This document shows positions 6,081 through 16,084 of a DNA stretch of 23,770 nt, one piece after another; positions within the stretch are counted from its first letter, which is position 1; each line of letters opens with the position of its first letter. The stretch comes from DASXSB01 sp036506275. GTDB lineage: Bacteria; Methylomirabilota; Methylomirabilia; Rokubacteriales; CSP1-6. A program made the position numbers and the translations under genes. The notes under the pieces are model-generated. The model saw only the letters and a program-made list of their open reading frames with translations. It did not search any database and had not been told where the DNA came from. The stretch lies in the NCBI GenBank assembly GCA_036506275.1, contig DASXSB010000082.1, positions 1 to 23,770 on the forward strand. The letters run 5' to 3'.

Positions 6081-8771
6081 ATGACGAAATACGTCTACTC
6101 GTTCGCGTCCGGCAAGGCCGAAGGCTCCTCGCTCATGCGTAACCTGCTCGGCGGGAAGGGCTGCGAGCTCGCGGAGATGACCAACCTCGGCATCCCCGTT
6201 CCCCCCGGCTTCACGATCACTACCCAGGCCTGGGCGGAGTACAGCCGCGCCGGCCGTCGGCTCCCGGACGGACTCTGGGATCAGGTCCTCGACAGCCTCA
6301 AGTTCCTCGAGAAGGCGGCAGGCCTGACTTTCGGCGACAGCGATCGGCCCCTGCTCGTGTCGGTGCGGTCCGGCGCGCGGGTGTCGATGCCGGGAATGAT
6401 GGAAACGGTCCTGAACCTCGGGCTCAACGACGTCACGGTGGAAGGGCTCGTCACGTGGACGCGCAACGAGCGCTTCGCCCTCGACTGCTACCGGCGCTTC
6501 ATCACGATGTTCGGCAACGTCGTGCTCGGGATCAAGCGCGAAGCCTTCGACGAGCGTCTGGAGGCCGCGAAGTCACGCCTCGGGTGCACGAGCGATGCGG
6601 ACGTGCCCGCGCCCGAGCTCAGAAAGCTCGTCCAGACGTACAAGGACGTCGTGGCCGAGCGCACGGGCGCGCCCTTCCCCCAGGATCCGCCGACGCAGCT
6701 CCGTCTCGCCATCGAGGCCGTGTTCAACTCCTGGTTCGCCAAGAAAGCCGTCGAGTATCGCCGCATCCACGGCATCCCCGCCGACTGGGGGACGGCCGTC
6801 ACCGTGATGGCGATGGTCTTCGGCAACCTCGGTGAGACGTCGGGAACGGGCGTCGGCTTCACGCGCGATCCCCGCACCGGCGAGCGGCGCTTCTACGCGG
6901 AGTTCCTCCCCAACGCGCAGGGCGAGGACGTGGTGGCCGGTATCAGGACGCCGGAGGGGATCGAGGCGCTCCACCAGCGCATGCCCGAGATCTACGACGA
7001 GCTGCTCGCCATCGCCCATCGCCTGGAGCGGCACTACAAGGACATGCAGGACATCGAGTTCACGATCCAGGAGGGCCACCTCTATCTCCTGCAGACGCGG
7101 TCGGGCAAGCGCTCGGCGGCCGCCGCCATCCGCGTCGCCGTGGACCTCGTGCGCGAGAGCGTCATCGATCGCGACACCGCGCTCATGAGAGTGAGGCCGC
7201 AAGACCTCAACCAGATGCTGCATCCGATCTTCGATGCGCGCGCCAAGGAGGCTGCCATCACGGCGGGGCGGCTGCTCGGGCGCGGACTGCCGGCCGCGCC
7301 CGGCGCCGCCGTCGGCCGCGTCGTGTTCGACGCCGACCGCGCCGTGGAGTGGGCGAAGAACGGCGAGCAGGTCATCCTCGTGCGGCCGGAAACGTCGCCG
7401 GAGGACGTGGCGGGGATGTACGCCGCCCAGGGCATCGTGACCGCGCGGGGCGGCCGCACATCGCACGCGGCGGTGGTGGCGGTGGGGATGGGGAAATCGT
7501 GCGTGGTGGGCGCGGGCGACATCGTCGTCGACCAAGAGCGGCGCGCCTTCGAAGCGGCGCGACGTACCGTGCGCGAAGGCGACGTGATCTCGGTGGACGG
7601 ATCGACGGGCGAGGTCATCCTGGACGCGGTCGAGACCATTCCCCCCGAGCTGCGCGACGAGTTCCGCGAGTTCCTCGGCTGGGCCGACGGCGCTCGCAGC
7701 CTCGGCGTGCGCGCCAACGCCGACACGCCCGAGGACGCGCGCAAGGCGCGCGAGTTCGGCGCGGAAGGCATCGGTCTCGTGCGCACCGAGCACATGTTCT
7801 TTCAGAACGATCGTATCCCCATCGTGCGCGACATGATCATGGCCGGCGACTCCGTGGCGCGGCGAGCGGCGGTGGCGAAGCTCCTGCCCTTCCAGCGCGA
7901 CGACTTCATCGGCATCTTCCGCGCCATGGACGGGCTGCCCGTCACCATCCGGCTCCTCGATCCGCCCCTCCACGAGTTCCTGCCGAAGTACACGGACCTC
8001 CTCGAGGAGTACACGCGACTGGATGCGCGCGGCATCAGCCCCGCCCGGGAGCGGCTGGAAGAAATGATGATGAAGGTGCGGTCGCTGCAGGAAGCCAATC
8101 CGATGCTCGGACATCGCGGCTGCCGGCTCGGGATCACGTATCCGGAAGTCTACGGCATGCAGGTGCGCGCCATCATGGAAGCGGCGTGCACGGTGACCGA
8201 GCAGGGCGTCAAGGTCGAGCCCGAGATCATGATCCCGCTCACCGGCACCGTGGGAGAAATGAAGCTCACCTATGAGACGGCGAAGGCGGTGGCGGACGGG
8301 GTGGTGGCGGAGATGGGCGTGCCCGTCCCGTACCTGGTGGGGACCATGATCGAGGTCCCGCGCGCCGCCCTCATCGCGGACGCCATCGCGCACTGGGCGG
8401 AGTTCTTCTCGTTCGGGACCAACGACCTCACGCAGATGACCTTCGGCTACAGTCGCGACGACGTCGCCAAGTTCCTGCCCGAGTATCTCCAGAAAGGTAT
8501 CTTGCCGCACGACCCCTTCTCGGTGCTGGACCAGGAAGGCGTGGGCGAGCTGATCCGCATCGGCATCGAGCGCGGGCGCCGCGTGCGTCCCGACCTCAAG
8601 ATCGGGATCTGCGGTGAGCACGGGGGAGAGCCGTCGTCGGTGGAGTTCTGTCATCGCGTGCACATGACCTACGTGTCGTGTTCGCCCTTCATGATTCCCA
8701 TCGCGCGCCTGTCGGCGGCGCAGGCCCGCATCCGGGCCATTCACGCGTCGGAGGGAGCCACCAATGCCTAG
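6081..8771 (+). CDS. ppdK: Pyruvate, phosphate dikinase
   Basis: The product is an 896-aa cytoplasmic enzyme that reversibly converts pyruvate, ATP and phosphate to PEP, AMP and diphosphate. The domain order is standard. The N-terminal nucleotide-binding domain begins at about residue 5 with the GGKGCELAEM segment and includes QDIEFTIQEG. The swivelling phosphohistidine domain carries GGRTSHAAVV (457-466), with catalytic H462 and the usual regulatory Thr at T460. The C-terminal PEP/pyruvate TIM barrel carries GICGEHGGEPSSVEFCH, with catalytic C844. Most family members have GGMTSHAAVV; here Met is Arg. The ATG at 6081 begins the conserved KYVYSF segment. The frame is open further upstream but lacks homology-like sequence and crosses the terminator. 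The 3' end overlaps the next gene by 8 bp. Confidence 0.96.
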   Translation: MTKYVYSFASGKAEGSSLMRNLLGGKGCELAEMTNLGIPVPPGFTITTQAWAEYSRAGRRLPDGLWDQVLDSLKFLEKAAGLTFGDSDRPLLVSVRSGARVSMPGMMETVLNLGLNDVTVEGLVTWTRNERFALDCYRRFITMFGNVVLGIKREAFDERLEAAKSRLGCTSDADVPAPELRKLVQTYKDVVAERTGAPFPQDPPTQLRLAIEAVFNSWFAKKAVEYRRIHGIPADWGTAVTVMAMVFGNLGETSGTGVGFTRDPRTGERRFYAEFLPNAQGEDVVAGIRTPEGIEALHQRMPEIYDELLAIAHRLERHYKDMQDIEFTIQEGHLYLLQTRSGKRSAAAAIRVAVDLVRESVIDRDTALMRVRPQDLNQMLHPIFDARAKEAAITAGRLLGRGLPAAPGAAVGRVVFDADRAVEWAKNGEQVILVRPETSPEDVAGMYAAQGIVTARGGRTSHAAVVAVGMGKSCVVGAGDIVVDQERRAFEAARRTVREGDVISVDGSTGEVILDAVETIPPELRDEFREFLGWADGARSLGVRANADTPEDARKAREFGAEGIGLVRTEHMFFQNDRIPIVRDMIMAGDSVARRAAVAKLLPFQRDDFIGIFRAMDGLPVTIRLLDPPLHEFLPKYTDLLEEYTRLDARGISPARERLEEMMMKVRSLQEANPMLGHRGCRLGITYPEVYGMQVRAIMEAACTVTEQGVKVEPEIMIPLTGTVGEMKLTYETAKAVADGVVAEMGVPVPYLVGTMIEVPRAALIADAIAHWAEFFSFGTNDLTQMTFGYSRDDVAKFLPEYLQKGILPHDPFSVLDQEGVGELIRIGIERGRRVRPDLKIGICGEHGGEPSSVEFCHRVHMTYVSCSPFMIPIARLSAAQARIRAIHASEGATNA

Positions 8772-9651
8772 CTTCGAGGGAGTCTTCATTCCGACGCCCA
8801 CGCCGTTCCGGGGCGACGACGTGGCGCCCGATCGTCTCGCCGCCAACATCGAGAAATGGAACGCCACCGCCCTCGCCGGGTACATCGTCCTCGGCTCCAC
8901 GGGAGAATTCCCGATGCTGAGCGAGGAGGAGCGGGAACGGATCCTGGCGGCGGCGCGCACGGCCATCCCGCGCGACAAGCTCTTCCTGGCCGGCACCGGC
9001 ACGAACTCCACGTTGCACACGATTCGCCAGACCCGGCGTGCGGCGGAGATGGGCGCGGATGCGGCCATCGTCATCACGCCCCATTACTTCACCAAGGGCT
9101 TCTCCCAGGGCGCGGCGCAGGTTCGCCATTACGTGGCGGTGGCGGAGGCGTCGCCCATCCCCGTCATGCTCTACAACTTCCCCGTCAACACCGGCATCAA
9201 CCTCGATCCGGAGACGGTGGCGAAGATCGCCGAGCATCCCAACGTGTGCGGCATCAAGGACTCATCGGGGAACATCCCGCAGGCGGCGCAGATCATCGAC
9301 CAGACGCCGAAGAGCTTCCACGTGCTCGTGGGCGCGGCCGCCGCGTTGCTGCCGGGGCTCGCCATCGGCGCTGCGGGCGGCATCCTCGCCCTTGCCAACA
9401 TCTGCGCGCGAGAGTTCTGCGACGTGTACGCGTTCGCGAGGTCGGGGCGCTGGGACGAGGCGCGGGAGGTGGCGGCGCGGATGATGCCGGCCGATCGCGG
9501 CATTCCCGGCCGGTACGGGATCGGAGGATTGAAGGCGGCGCTCGACCTCCAGGGCTTCTACGGTGGTCCGTGCCGCCCGCCTCTCGGCACGCCGGGCGGC
9601 GATGCCATCGAAGACATCAAGGAATTGCTGGCGACGGCAGGGCTCCTCTAG
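8764..9651 (+). CDS. DapA-superfamily aldolase/lyase, HOGA-like (4-hydroxy-2-oxoglutarate aldolase or dihydrodipicolinate synthase)
   Basis: The product is a 295-aa class I (Schiff-base) TIM-barrel lyase that acts on pyruvate-derived substrates. The Schiff-base Lys is K165 in GIKDSSG, and the active-site Tyr is Y137 in LYNFP. The carboxylate-binding motif is GSTGE (44-48), where DHDPS enzymes usually have GTTGE. GSTGEFPMLS and NTGINLDPETV read more like 4-hydroxy-2-oxoglutarate aldolases than classical DapA. DapA function (condensing pyruvate with aspartate semialdehyde) cannot be ruled out, and asd lies in the same gene run. The gene overlaps ppdK by 8 bp and has a GGAGGGA site 6 bp upstream of ATG 8764, so the two are probably co-translated. 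I left the symbol blank because the substrate is undecided. Confidence 0.85.
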   Translation: MPSFEGVFIPTPTPFRGDDVAPDRLAANIEKWNATALAGYIVLGSTGEFPMLSEEERERILAAARTAIPRDKLFLAGTGTNSTLHTIRQTRRAAEMGADAAIVITPHYFTKGFSQGAAQVRHYVAVAEASPIPVMLYNFPVNTGINLDPETVAKIAEHPNVCGIKDSSGNIPQAAQIIDQTPKSFHVLVGAAAALLPGLAIGAAGGILALANICAREFCDVYAFARSGRWDEAREVAARMMPADRGIPGRYGIGGLKAALDLQGFYGGPCRPPLGTPGGDAIEDIKELLATAGLL

Positions 9652-9662
9652 GAGGGACGCGC

Positions 9663-11417
9663 GTGAGAATGTCCGGGGCGCGGATGGTGCTCGAGTGTCT
9701 CAAGCGTCAGGGTGTCGACGTCGTCTTCGGGTTGCCCGGGGGCGCCGTGCTGCCGATCTACGACGCCCTCTACGACTTCGAAGGGCTCCGCCACATCCTC
9801 GTGCGCCAGGAGGCGGCTGCCGGCCACGCCGCCGAGGGATACGCGCGCGCGACGGGCCGCGTCGGTGTGTGCCTGGTGACGTCGGGGCCGGCCGCCACCA
9901 ATCTGGTGACGGCGCTCCAGGACGCCATGATGGACTCGATCCCCATCGTCGCCTTCACGGGGCAGGTGCCGACGCACCTCATCGGGAACGACGCCTTCCA
10001 GGAGGCGGACAACGTCGGCATCACGCGTCCGTGCACCAAGCACAACTTCCTCGTGAAGGACGGCAAGGACATCGGCCCTATCATCCGGGAGGCGTTCCAT
10101 ATCGCGGCCACGGGGCGGCCCGGCCCCGTCCACGTCGACCTCCCCAAGGACATCCTCGTGAAGGACGCGGAGCTCGTGTGGCCCGAGCACGTCCACATGC
10201 GCTCGTACAACCCGAACTACGACGGCCATCCCGGCCAGATCAAGCGGGCGGCGCGGCTGCTCGCGCGCGCGCGCAAGCCCGTGCTCTACGTGGGAGGCGG
10301 GGTGATCTCGGCCGACGCCGACCGCGAGCTCCGCGAGCTCGCGGAGCTGACCCAGACCCCGGTCACGACCACGCTCATGGGCCTGGGCGCGTTTCCCTCC
10401 GAGCACCCCCTCTCGCTGGAGATGCTCGGCATGCACGGGACCTACTACGCGAACATGGCCGTGCATCACTCCGATGTGCTGGTGGCGGTGGGCGCGCGCT
10501 TCGACGACCGCGTCACCGGGCGGGTGGACGCCTTCGCCCCCCACGCCGAGATCGTCCACATCGACATCGATCCGTCGTCGATCTCGAAGAACATCAAGGT
10601 GGACGTCCCCATCGTGGGCGACTGTGGCCGCGTGCTGCGCGCGCTGGTGGCGGCCGTGCGCGAGGAGCTGGCCACGGAGCCGGCGGCGACGGCGCGCGAG
10701 GCGCGCGGGCAATGGCTGGCGCAGATCGCGGAGTGGAAGGAGAAGTTCCCCCTCCGCTACGAGTGGGACGACGACGTCGTCAAGCCGCAGTACGTGATCC
10801 AGGAGATCTCGAACCTCACGCGCGGCGAAGCGCACATCGTGACCGGCGTCGGCCAGCACCAGATGTGGGCCGCCCAGTACTACAAGTTCAAGCATCCGCG
10901 GGCGTGGTTCACGTCGGGCGGGCTCGGCACCATGGGCTACGGTCTCCCCGCCGCCATGGGCGTGCAGGCGGCGCGTCCGGGGCGGCTCGTCATCAACATC
11001 GACGGGGACGGCTCCTTCGCCATGAACAGCCAGGAGCTGGCGACGTGCTTCACGGAAAACCTGCCCGTGAAGACGGTGATCATCAACAACAGCGGGCACG
11101 GGATGGTGCGGCAGTGGCAGCGCATCATCTACAAGGAGCGGTTCTTCGCCATCGACCTCCCGGGGGTGCCGGACTGGGTCCGGCTCGCGGAGGCGTACGG
11201 CTGCGTGGGGCTCCGGGTGACGCGGCCGAGCGAGCTCGTCCCCGCCATCGAGAAGATGCTGAGCACGCCGGCGCCGGTGGTGCTCGACGTGTGCGTGGAC
11301 AAGGACGAGTGCGTGTTCCCGATGGTGCCGGCGGGCGGCGCCAACACCGACATGATCCTGGAGCTGCCCACGCGCGCCATCAAGGACAAGGCCGCGAAGT
11401 CGCAGACGGGCTTTTGA
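9663..11417 (+). CDS. ilvB: Acetolactate synthase, large (catalytic) subunit
   Basis: The product is a 584-aa cytoplasmic TPP- and FAD-dependent enzyme. It condenses two pyruvates to 2-acetolactate, or pyruvate with 2-oxobutyrate, which is the first common step to Val, Leu and Ile. The catalytic Glu is E50 in VRQEAAAGHAAEGYARATG. The TPP/Mg motif is GDGSFAMNSQEL, with GDG at 448-450 followed by NN. I chose GTG 9663 because GGAGGG (9651-9656) is 6 bp upstream. ATG 9669, two codons further, would be 12 bp from it; both give the conserved MSGARMVLECL segment. The stop overlaps the ilvN start by one base. The downstream small subunit confirms a biosynthetic, feedback-regulated AHAS rather than a catabolic ALS. 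Confidence 0.95.
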   Translation: MRMSGARMVLECLKRQGVDVVFGLPGGAVLPIYDALYDFEGLRHILVRQEAAAGHAAEGYARATGRVGVCLVTSGPAATNLVTALQDAMMDSIPIVAFTGQVPTHLIGNDAFQEADNVGITRPCTKHNFLVKDGKDIGPIIREAFHIAATGRPGPVHVDLPKDILVKDAELVWPEHVHMRSYNPNYDGHPGQIKRAARLLARARKPVLYVGGGVISADADRELRELAELTQTPVTTTLMGLGAFPSEHPLSLEMLGMHGTYYANMAVHHSDVLVAVGARFDDRVTGRVDAFAPHAEIVHIDIDPSSISKNIKVDVPIVGDCGRVLRALVAAVREELATEPAATAREARGQWLAQIAEWKEKFPLRYEWDDDVVKPQYVIQEISNLTRGEAHIVTGVGQHQMWAAQYYKFKHPRAWFTSGGLGTMGYGLPAAMGVQAARPGRLVINIDGDGSFAMNSQELATCFTENLPVKTVIINNSGHGMVRQWQRIIYKERFFAIDLPGVPDWVRLAEAYGCVGLRVTRPSELVPAIEKMLSTPAPVVLDVCVDKDECVFPMVPAGGANTDMILELPTRAIKDKAAKSQTGF

Positions 11418-11992
11418 TGCAGAACGGGAGCGAGCCCCGCAAGCACACCATCGCCATCCTGGTCGAGAACAAGTTCGGCGTTCTCTCCCGGGTGGCGGGC
11501 TTGTTCTCCGCGCGCGGCTACAACATCGAGAGCCTGTCGGTGGGAGAGACGCTCGACGCCAGCGTGTCCCGCATGACCATCGTCGTGCGTGGCGACGAGT
11601 TCGTCATCGAACAGGTGATGAAGCAGCTCCACAAGCTGATCGACGTCATCAAGGTCACCGATCTCACCGACGACGGCCACGTGGAGCGCGAGCTCGTGCT
11701 CGTGCGCGTGAACGCGGAGCCCCAGCATCGCGCCGAGGTTCTGCGCACGGCCGACATCTTCCGGGCCAAGGTGGTCGACGTCACCCCCGCCAGCTTCACG
11801 CTGGAGGCGACCGGCGACGAGGGAAAGGTGGAAGCCTTCATCGAGCTGCTGCGCCCGATGGGCATCCAGGAGCTGGTGCGGACGGGGAAGGTCGCCATCG
11901 CCCGTGGCTCCAAGACCCGCAGCCGCAAGCCCGATCCCCCCAAACGGCCGCGACCATCGGACGACCCGCGCGTGGTGGGCTTCGCCGACTGA
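11417..11992 (+). CDS. ilvN: Acetolactate synthase, small (regulatory) subunit
   Basis: The product is a 191-aa regulatory partner of IlvB that confers valine feedback inhibition and full activity. The N-terminal ACT domain spans about residues 9-80 (HTIAILVENKFGVLSRVAGLFSARGYNIESL); Gly, Asn and Ile residues in this segment form the usual effector site. The C-terminal AHAS small-subunit domain follows at about 88-160. A basic, proline-rich tail (about 163-191: GSKTRSRKPDPPKRPRPS) is longer and more charged than in many IlvN/IlvH proteins. ATG 11417 shares one base with the ilvB stop, so translation is probably coupled to give a matched subunit ratio. Confidence 0.94.
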   Translation: MQNGSEPRKHTIAILVENKFGVLSRVAGLFSARGYNIESLSVGETLDASVSRMTIVVRGDEFVIEQVMKQLHKLIDVIKVTDLTDDGHVERELVLVRVNAEPQHRAEVLRTADIFRAKVVDVTPASFTLEATGDEGKVEAFIELLRPMGIQELVRTGKVAIARGSKTRSRKPDPPKRPRPSDDPRVVGFAD

Positions 11993-12023
11993 CGGTCACG
12001 CCAACCAGAAAGGAACGCAAGGA

Positions 12024-13028
12024 ATGCCGGCGAAGATCTACTACGACCAGGACGCGGATCTCGGCCTCCTCAAGGGCAAGAAGATCGCGATTATCGGCTA
12101 CGGCAGTCAGGGGCACGCCCACGCCTTGAACCTCAAGGACTCCGGCCAGGACGTCGTGGTCGGTCTCTACAAGGGCTCGAAGAGCTGGGCGAAGGCGGAG
12201 AAGGACGGCCTGCGCGTGGCGGGCGTGAACGAGGCGGCCCAGATGGCCGACATCGTCATGATCCTGCTCCCGGATCAAACGCAGCGTCAGGTCTACGAAG
12301 AGCAGATCAAGGGCGGCCTCGCCAAGGGCAAGATGCTGATGTTCGCCCATGGCTTCAACATCCACTTCAACCAGGTGGTGCCTCCGCCCGACGTGGACGT
12401 GACCATGATCGCGCCCAAGGCGCCCGGCCACGTCATGCGCGATCTCTTCACGCAGGGACCGGGCGTCCCCGCCCTCCTCGCCGTCCACCAGGACGTCTCC
12501 GGCAAGGCGCGCGACGCCGCCCTCGCCTACGGGCGCGGGGTCGGCTGCACGCGCGCGGGCGTCATCGAGACGACGTTCAAGGAGGAAACGGAAACCGATC
12601 TCTTCGGCGAGCAGACCACGCTGTGCGGCGGCGTCTCGCATCTGATCAAGGCCGCCTTCGAGACGCTCGTGGAAGCGGGCTACCAGCCCGAAGTGGCGTA
12701 TTTCGAGTGCATGCACGAGATGAAGCTGATCGTCGATCTCTTCTACCAGGGCGGGCTCGCCTACATGCGGTACTCCGTCTCCGACACCGCCGAGTACGGC
12801 GACTACACGCGCGGACCGCGCGTGGTGAGTGATGCGACGAAGGCGGAGATGAAGAAGATCCTGGGCGAGATACAGTCCGGGCAGTTCGCGCGCGAATGGG
12901 TCCTCGAGAACCAGGCGCACCGCGCGGGCTTTCTCGCCATGCGCAAGCGCGACGCCGACCACCCCATCGAAGAGGTCGGCAAGCGGCTGCGCGCGATGAT
13001 GTCATGGATCAAACCGCCCCGGATGTGA
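12024..13028 (+). CDS. ilvC: Ketol-acid reductoisomerase (class I)
   Basis: The product is a 334-aa cytoplasmic Mg- and NAD(P)H-dependent enzyme. It isomerises and reduces acetolactate or acetohydroxybutyrate to the dihydroxy acid. The Rossmann GYGSQGHAHA is at residues 25-34. The cofactor loop reads GLYKGSKSW (47-55). S52 and S54 fit phosphate binding of NADPH, but the basic residue usual after GL (Arg or Lys) is Tyr49. The C-terminal knotted domain includes DLFGEQ and the FECMHEMKLIVDL metal and active-site segment. The length is typical of class I. ATG 12024 is preceded by AAGGAACGCAAGGA, and the gap to ilvN is 31 bp. The 3' end overlaps psd. Confidence 0.96.
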   Translation: MPAKIYYDQDADLGLLKGKKIAIIGYGSQGHAHALNLKDSGQDVVVGLYKGSKSWAKAEKDGLRVAGVNEAAQMADIVMILLPDQTQRQVYEEQIKGGLAKGKMLMFAHGFNIHFNQVVPPPDVDVTMIAPKAPGHVMRDLFTQGPGVPALLAVHQDVSGKARDAALAYGRGVGCTRAGVIETTFKEETETDLFGEQTTLCGGVSHLIKAAFETLVEAGYQPEVAYFECMHEMKLIVDLFYQGGLAYMRYSVSDTAEYGDYTRGPRVVSDATKAEMKKILGEIQSGQFAREWVLENQAHRAGFLAMRKRDADHPIEEVGKRLRAMMSWIKPPRM

Positions 13029-13663
13029 GCGTGGAACGACGGCTGCCGATCGCGCCCGAAGGCTGGCCCTTCATCGCGACCCCGGCCGTTCTCGCCGCCG
13101 TCCTCGCCCTCGGGGGGCGGCGCCGGCTGGCGGTGCCGTTCGTGGCGGCGGCGGCGGTGGCCCTCGGCTTCTTCCGTGATCCCGAGCGCGCCGTCCCCGC
13201 GCTTCCTCACGCCGTGCTGTCGCCCGCGGATGGACGGGTGACGCTGGTGGACGAGGTCGAGGACGACTTCGTGGGGCCGGCCGTACGAGTGGCGATCTTC
13301 CTCTCCCCCCTCGACGTGCACGTGAACCGGTCGCCCATCGCCGCCCTCGTGGCGGAGACGACGTACCGGCCGGGACGGTTTCTCGCCGCCTATCGTCCAG
13401 AGGCGGGGGAGGCGAACGAGCGCATGACCCTCCACCTCCAGGGCGAAGGCGCGCGCGTCACCGTGCGCCAGATCGCGGGTGTGGTGGCGCGCCGCATCGT
13501 ATGTCGCGTGGCGCCAGGCGACAAACTGGCGGCGGGAGAGCGCTTCGGGATGATCCGCTTCGGCTCCCGCACCGATTGCATCATGCCGCGCGCCACGCGC
13601 CTGCAGATCCGCGCCGGCGATCCCGTGACGGGCGGCGTCTCCGTCCTCGGCATGCTTCCATGA
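13004..13663 (+). CDS. psd: Phosphatidylserine decarboxylase, short (PSD-A) type
   Basis: The product is a 219-aa membrane-associated proenzyme that decarboxylates phosphatidylserine to phosphatidylethanolamine. It is the short form, with an N-terminal hydrophobic region (about residues 21-56). Conserved segments are SPADGRV (73-79), the HVNRSP region (106-111) with a catalytic His, and FGSRTD (186-191). Autocleavage between G187 and S188 would generate the pyruvoyl cofactor. The start at ATG 13004 overlaps ilvC by 25 bp. A GTG at 13025 in frame, which would overlap the ilvC stop as GTGA, is a plausible alternative. The stop overlaps pssA as ATGA. Confidence 0.92.
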   Translation: MDQTAPDVSVERRLPIAPEGWPFIATPAVLAAVLALGGRRRLAVPFVAAAAVALGFFRDPERAVPALPHAVLSPADGRVTLVDEVEDDFVGPAVRVAIFLSPLDVHVNRSPIAALVAETTYRPGRFLAAYRPEAGEANERMTLHLQGEGARVTVRQIAGVVARRIVCRVAPGDKLAAGERFGMIRFGSRTDCIMPRATRLQIRAGDPVTGGVSVLGMLP

Positions 13664-14454
13664 TCCCGCGGCGAGGGAAGGGGGGCCGGCGGCGGCGCTG
13701 GCAGGAGCTGCGCGAGAAGCGGAGCCGCGGCATCTTCTTGCTGCCGAGCCTGCTCACGACCGGCAACCTGTTCTGCGGATTCTTCGCGCTCGTCCTCACC
13801 CTCCAGTTCCGCTACACGGAGGCGGCGCTTGCCATCTTCGTGGCCATGGTCATGGACATGCTGGACGGACGGGTGGCGCGCCTCATGGGCGCCACCAGCC
13901 AGTTCGGCGTGGAGTACGACTCCCTCGCCGACGTGGTGTCCTTCTGCGTGGCGCCCGGTTTCCTCCTCTACTCCTTCGCGCTCGCGGAGCTGGGTCGAGC
14001 CGCATGGTTCGGCGCCTTCCTCTTCGTCGTGTGCGGCGCCCTCCGCCTCGCCCGCTTCAACGTGCACACGGGGACGGTGGACCGGCGTTACTTCGTGGGC
14101 CTGCCCACGCCCGCCGCTGCCGGGGTGGCCGCCTCCGCGGTGTTGCTCCTGGAGGGCACCGACGTCACCCGGTGGATGCTGGTGGCGGTGGCGGCCGGCA
14201 CCTACTTCGTGGCGCTGCTCATGGTCTCCACGTTTCGCTACTGGAGCTTCAAGGAGATCGACGTCGTGCGGAGGCATCCGCTGCAGACGCTGCTCGTGGT
14301 CGTGCTCCTCGGCATGATCATCGCGACCAACCCCGAGGTTTTTCTCTTCCTGATGTTCCTCGGCTATGCCGCCTCCGGTCCCGCCCGGCGGCTGGTGTGG
14401 GGCCGGATACCGGCGCCCGCCCCCGGGGACATCGCGTCCAAGGAACATCCGTAG
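13660..14454 (+). CDS. pssA: CDP-diacylglycerol-serine O-phosphatidyltransferase
   Basis: The product is a 264-aa polytopic membrane enzyme of the CDP-alcohol phosphatidyltransferase class I family. It makes phosphatidylserine, the substrate of the psd product encoded immediately upstream. The signature D-G-x2-A-R-x8-G-x3-D-x3-D is complete, reading from DMLDGRVAR through GVEYDSLAD at about residues 66-91. It is followed by several hydrophobic helices and an Arg-rich start (RRGKGGRRRRW). The ATG overlaps the psd stop by 4 bp. Pairing with psd makes phosphatidylserine synthase far more likely than phosphatidylglycerophosphate synthase. It is the Bacillus-type (type II) membrane PssA, not the soluble E. 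coli type. Confidence 0.93.
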   Translation: MIPRRGKGGRRRRWQELREKRSRGIFLLPSLLTTGNLFCGFFALVLTLQFRYTEAALAIFVAMVMDMLDGRVARLMGATSQFGVEYDSLADVVSFCVAPGFLLYSFALAELGRAAWFGAFLFVVCGALRLARFNVHTGTVDRRYFVGLPTPAAAGVAASAVLLLEGTDVTRWMLVAVAAGTYFVALLMVSTFRYWSFKEIDVVRRHPLQTLLVVVLLGMIIATNPEVFLFLMFLGYAASGPARRLVWGRIPAPAPGDIASKEHP

Positions 14455-14467
14455 CCAGGGAGGTCAT

Positions 14468-16015
<1,548 letters not shown>

Positions 16016-16084
16016 GCGCGGAGGCGGAATCGGCGACGCTGACCACGAGGTGACGGGCGCCCGCGCGGCGCGGAGGGATCACGA

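Noticed and set aside
6573..9077. 834-codon open frame on the minus strand opposite ppdK
   Set aside because: Same GC-rich antisense artefact: low-complexity His/Arg/Asp-rich translation against a strongly conserved plus-strand enzyme.
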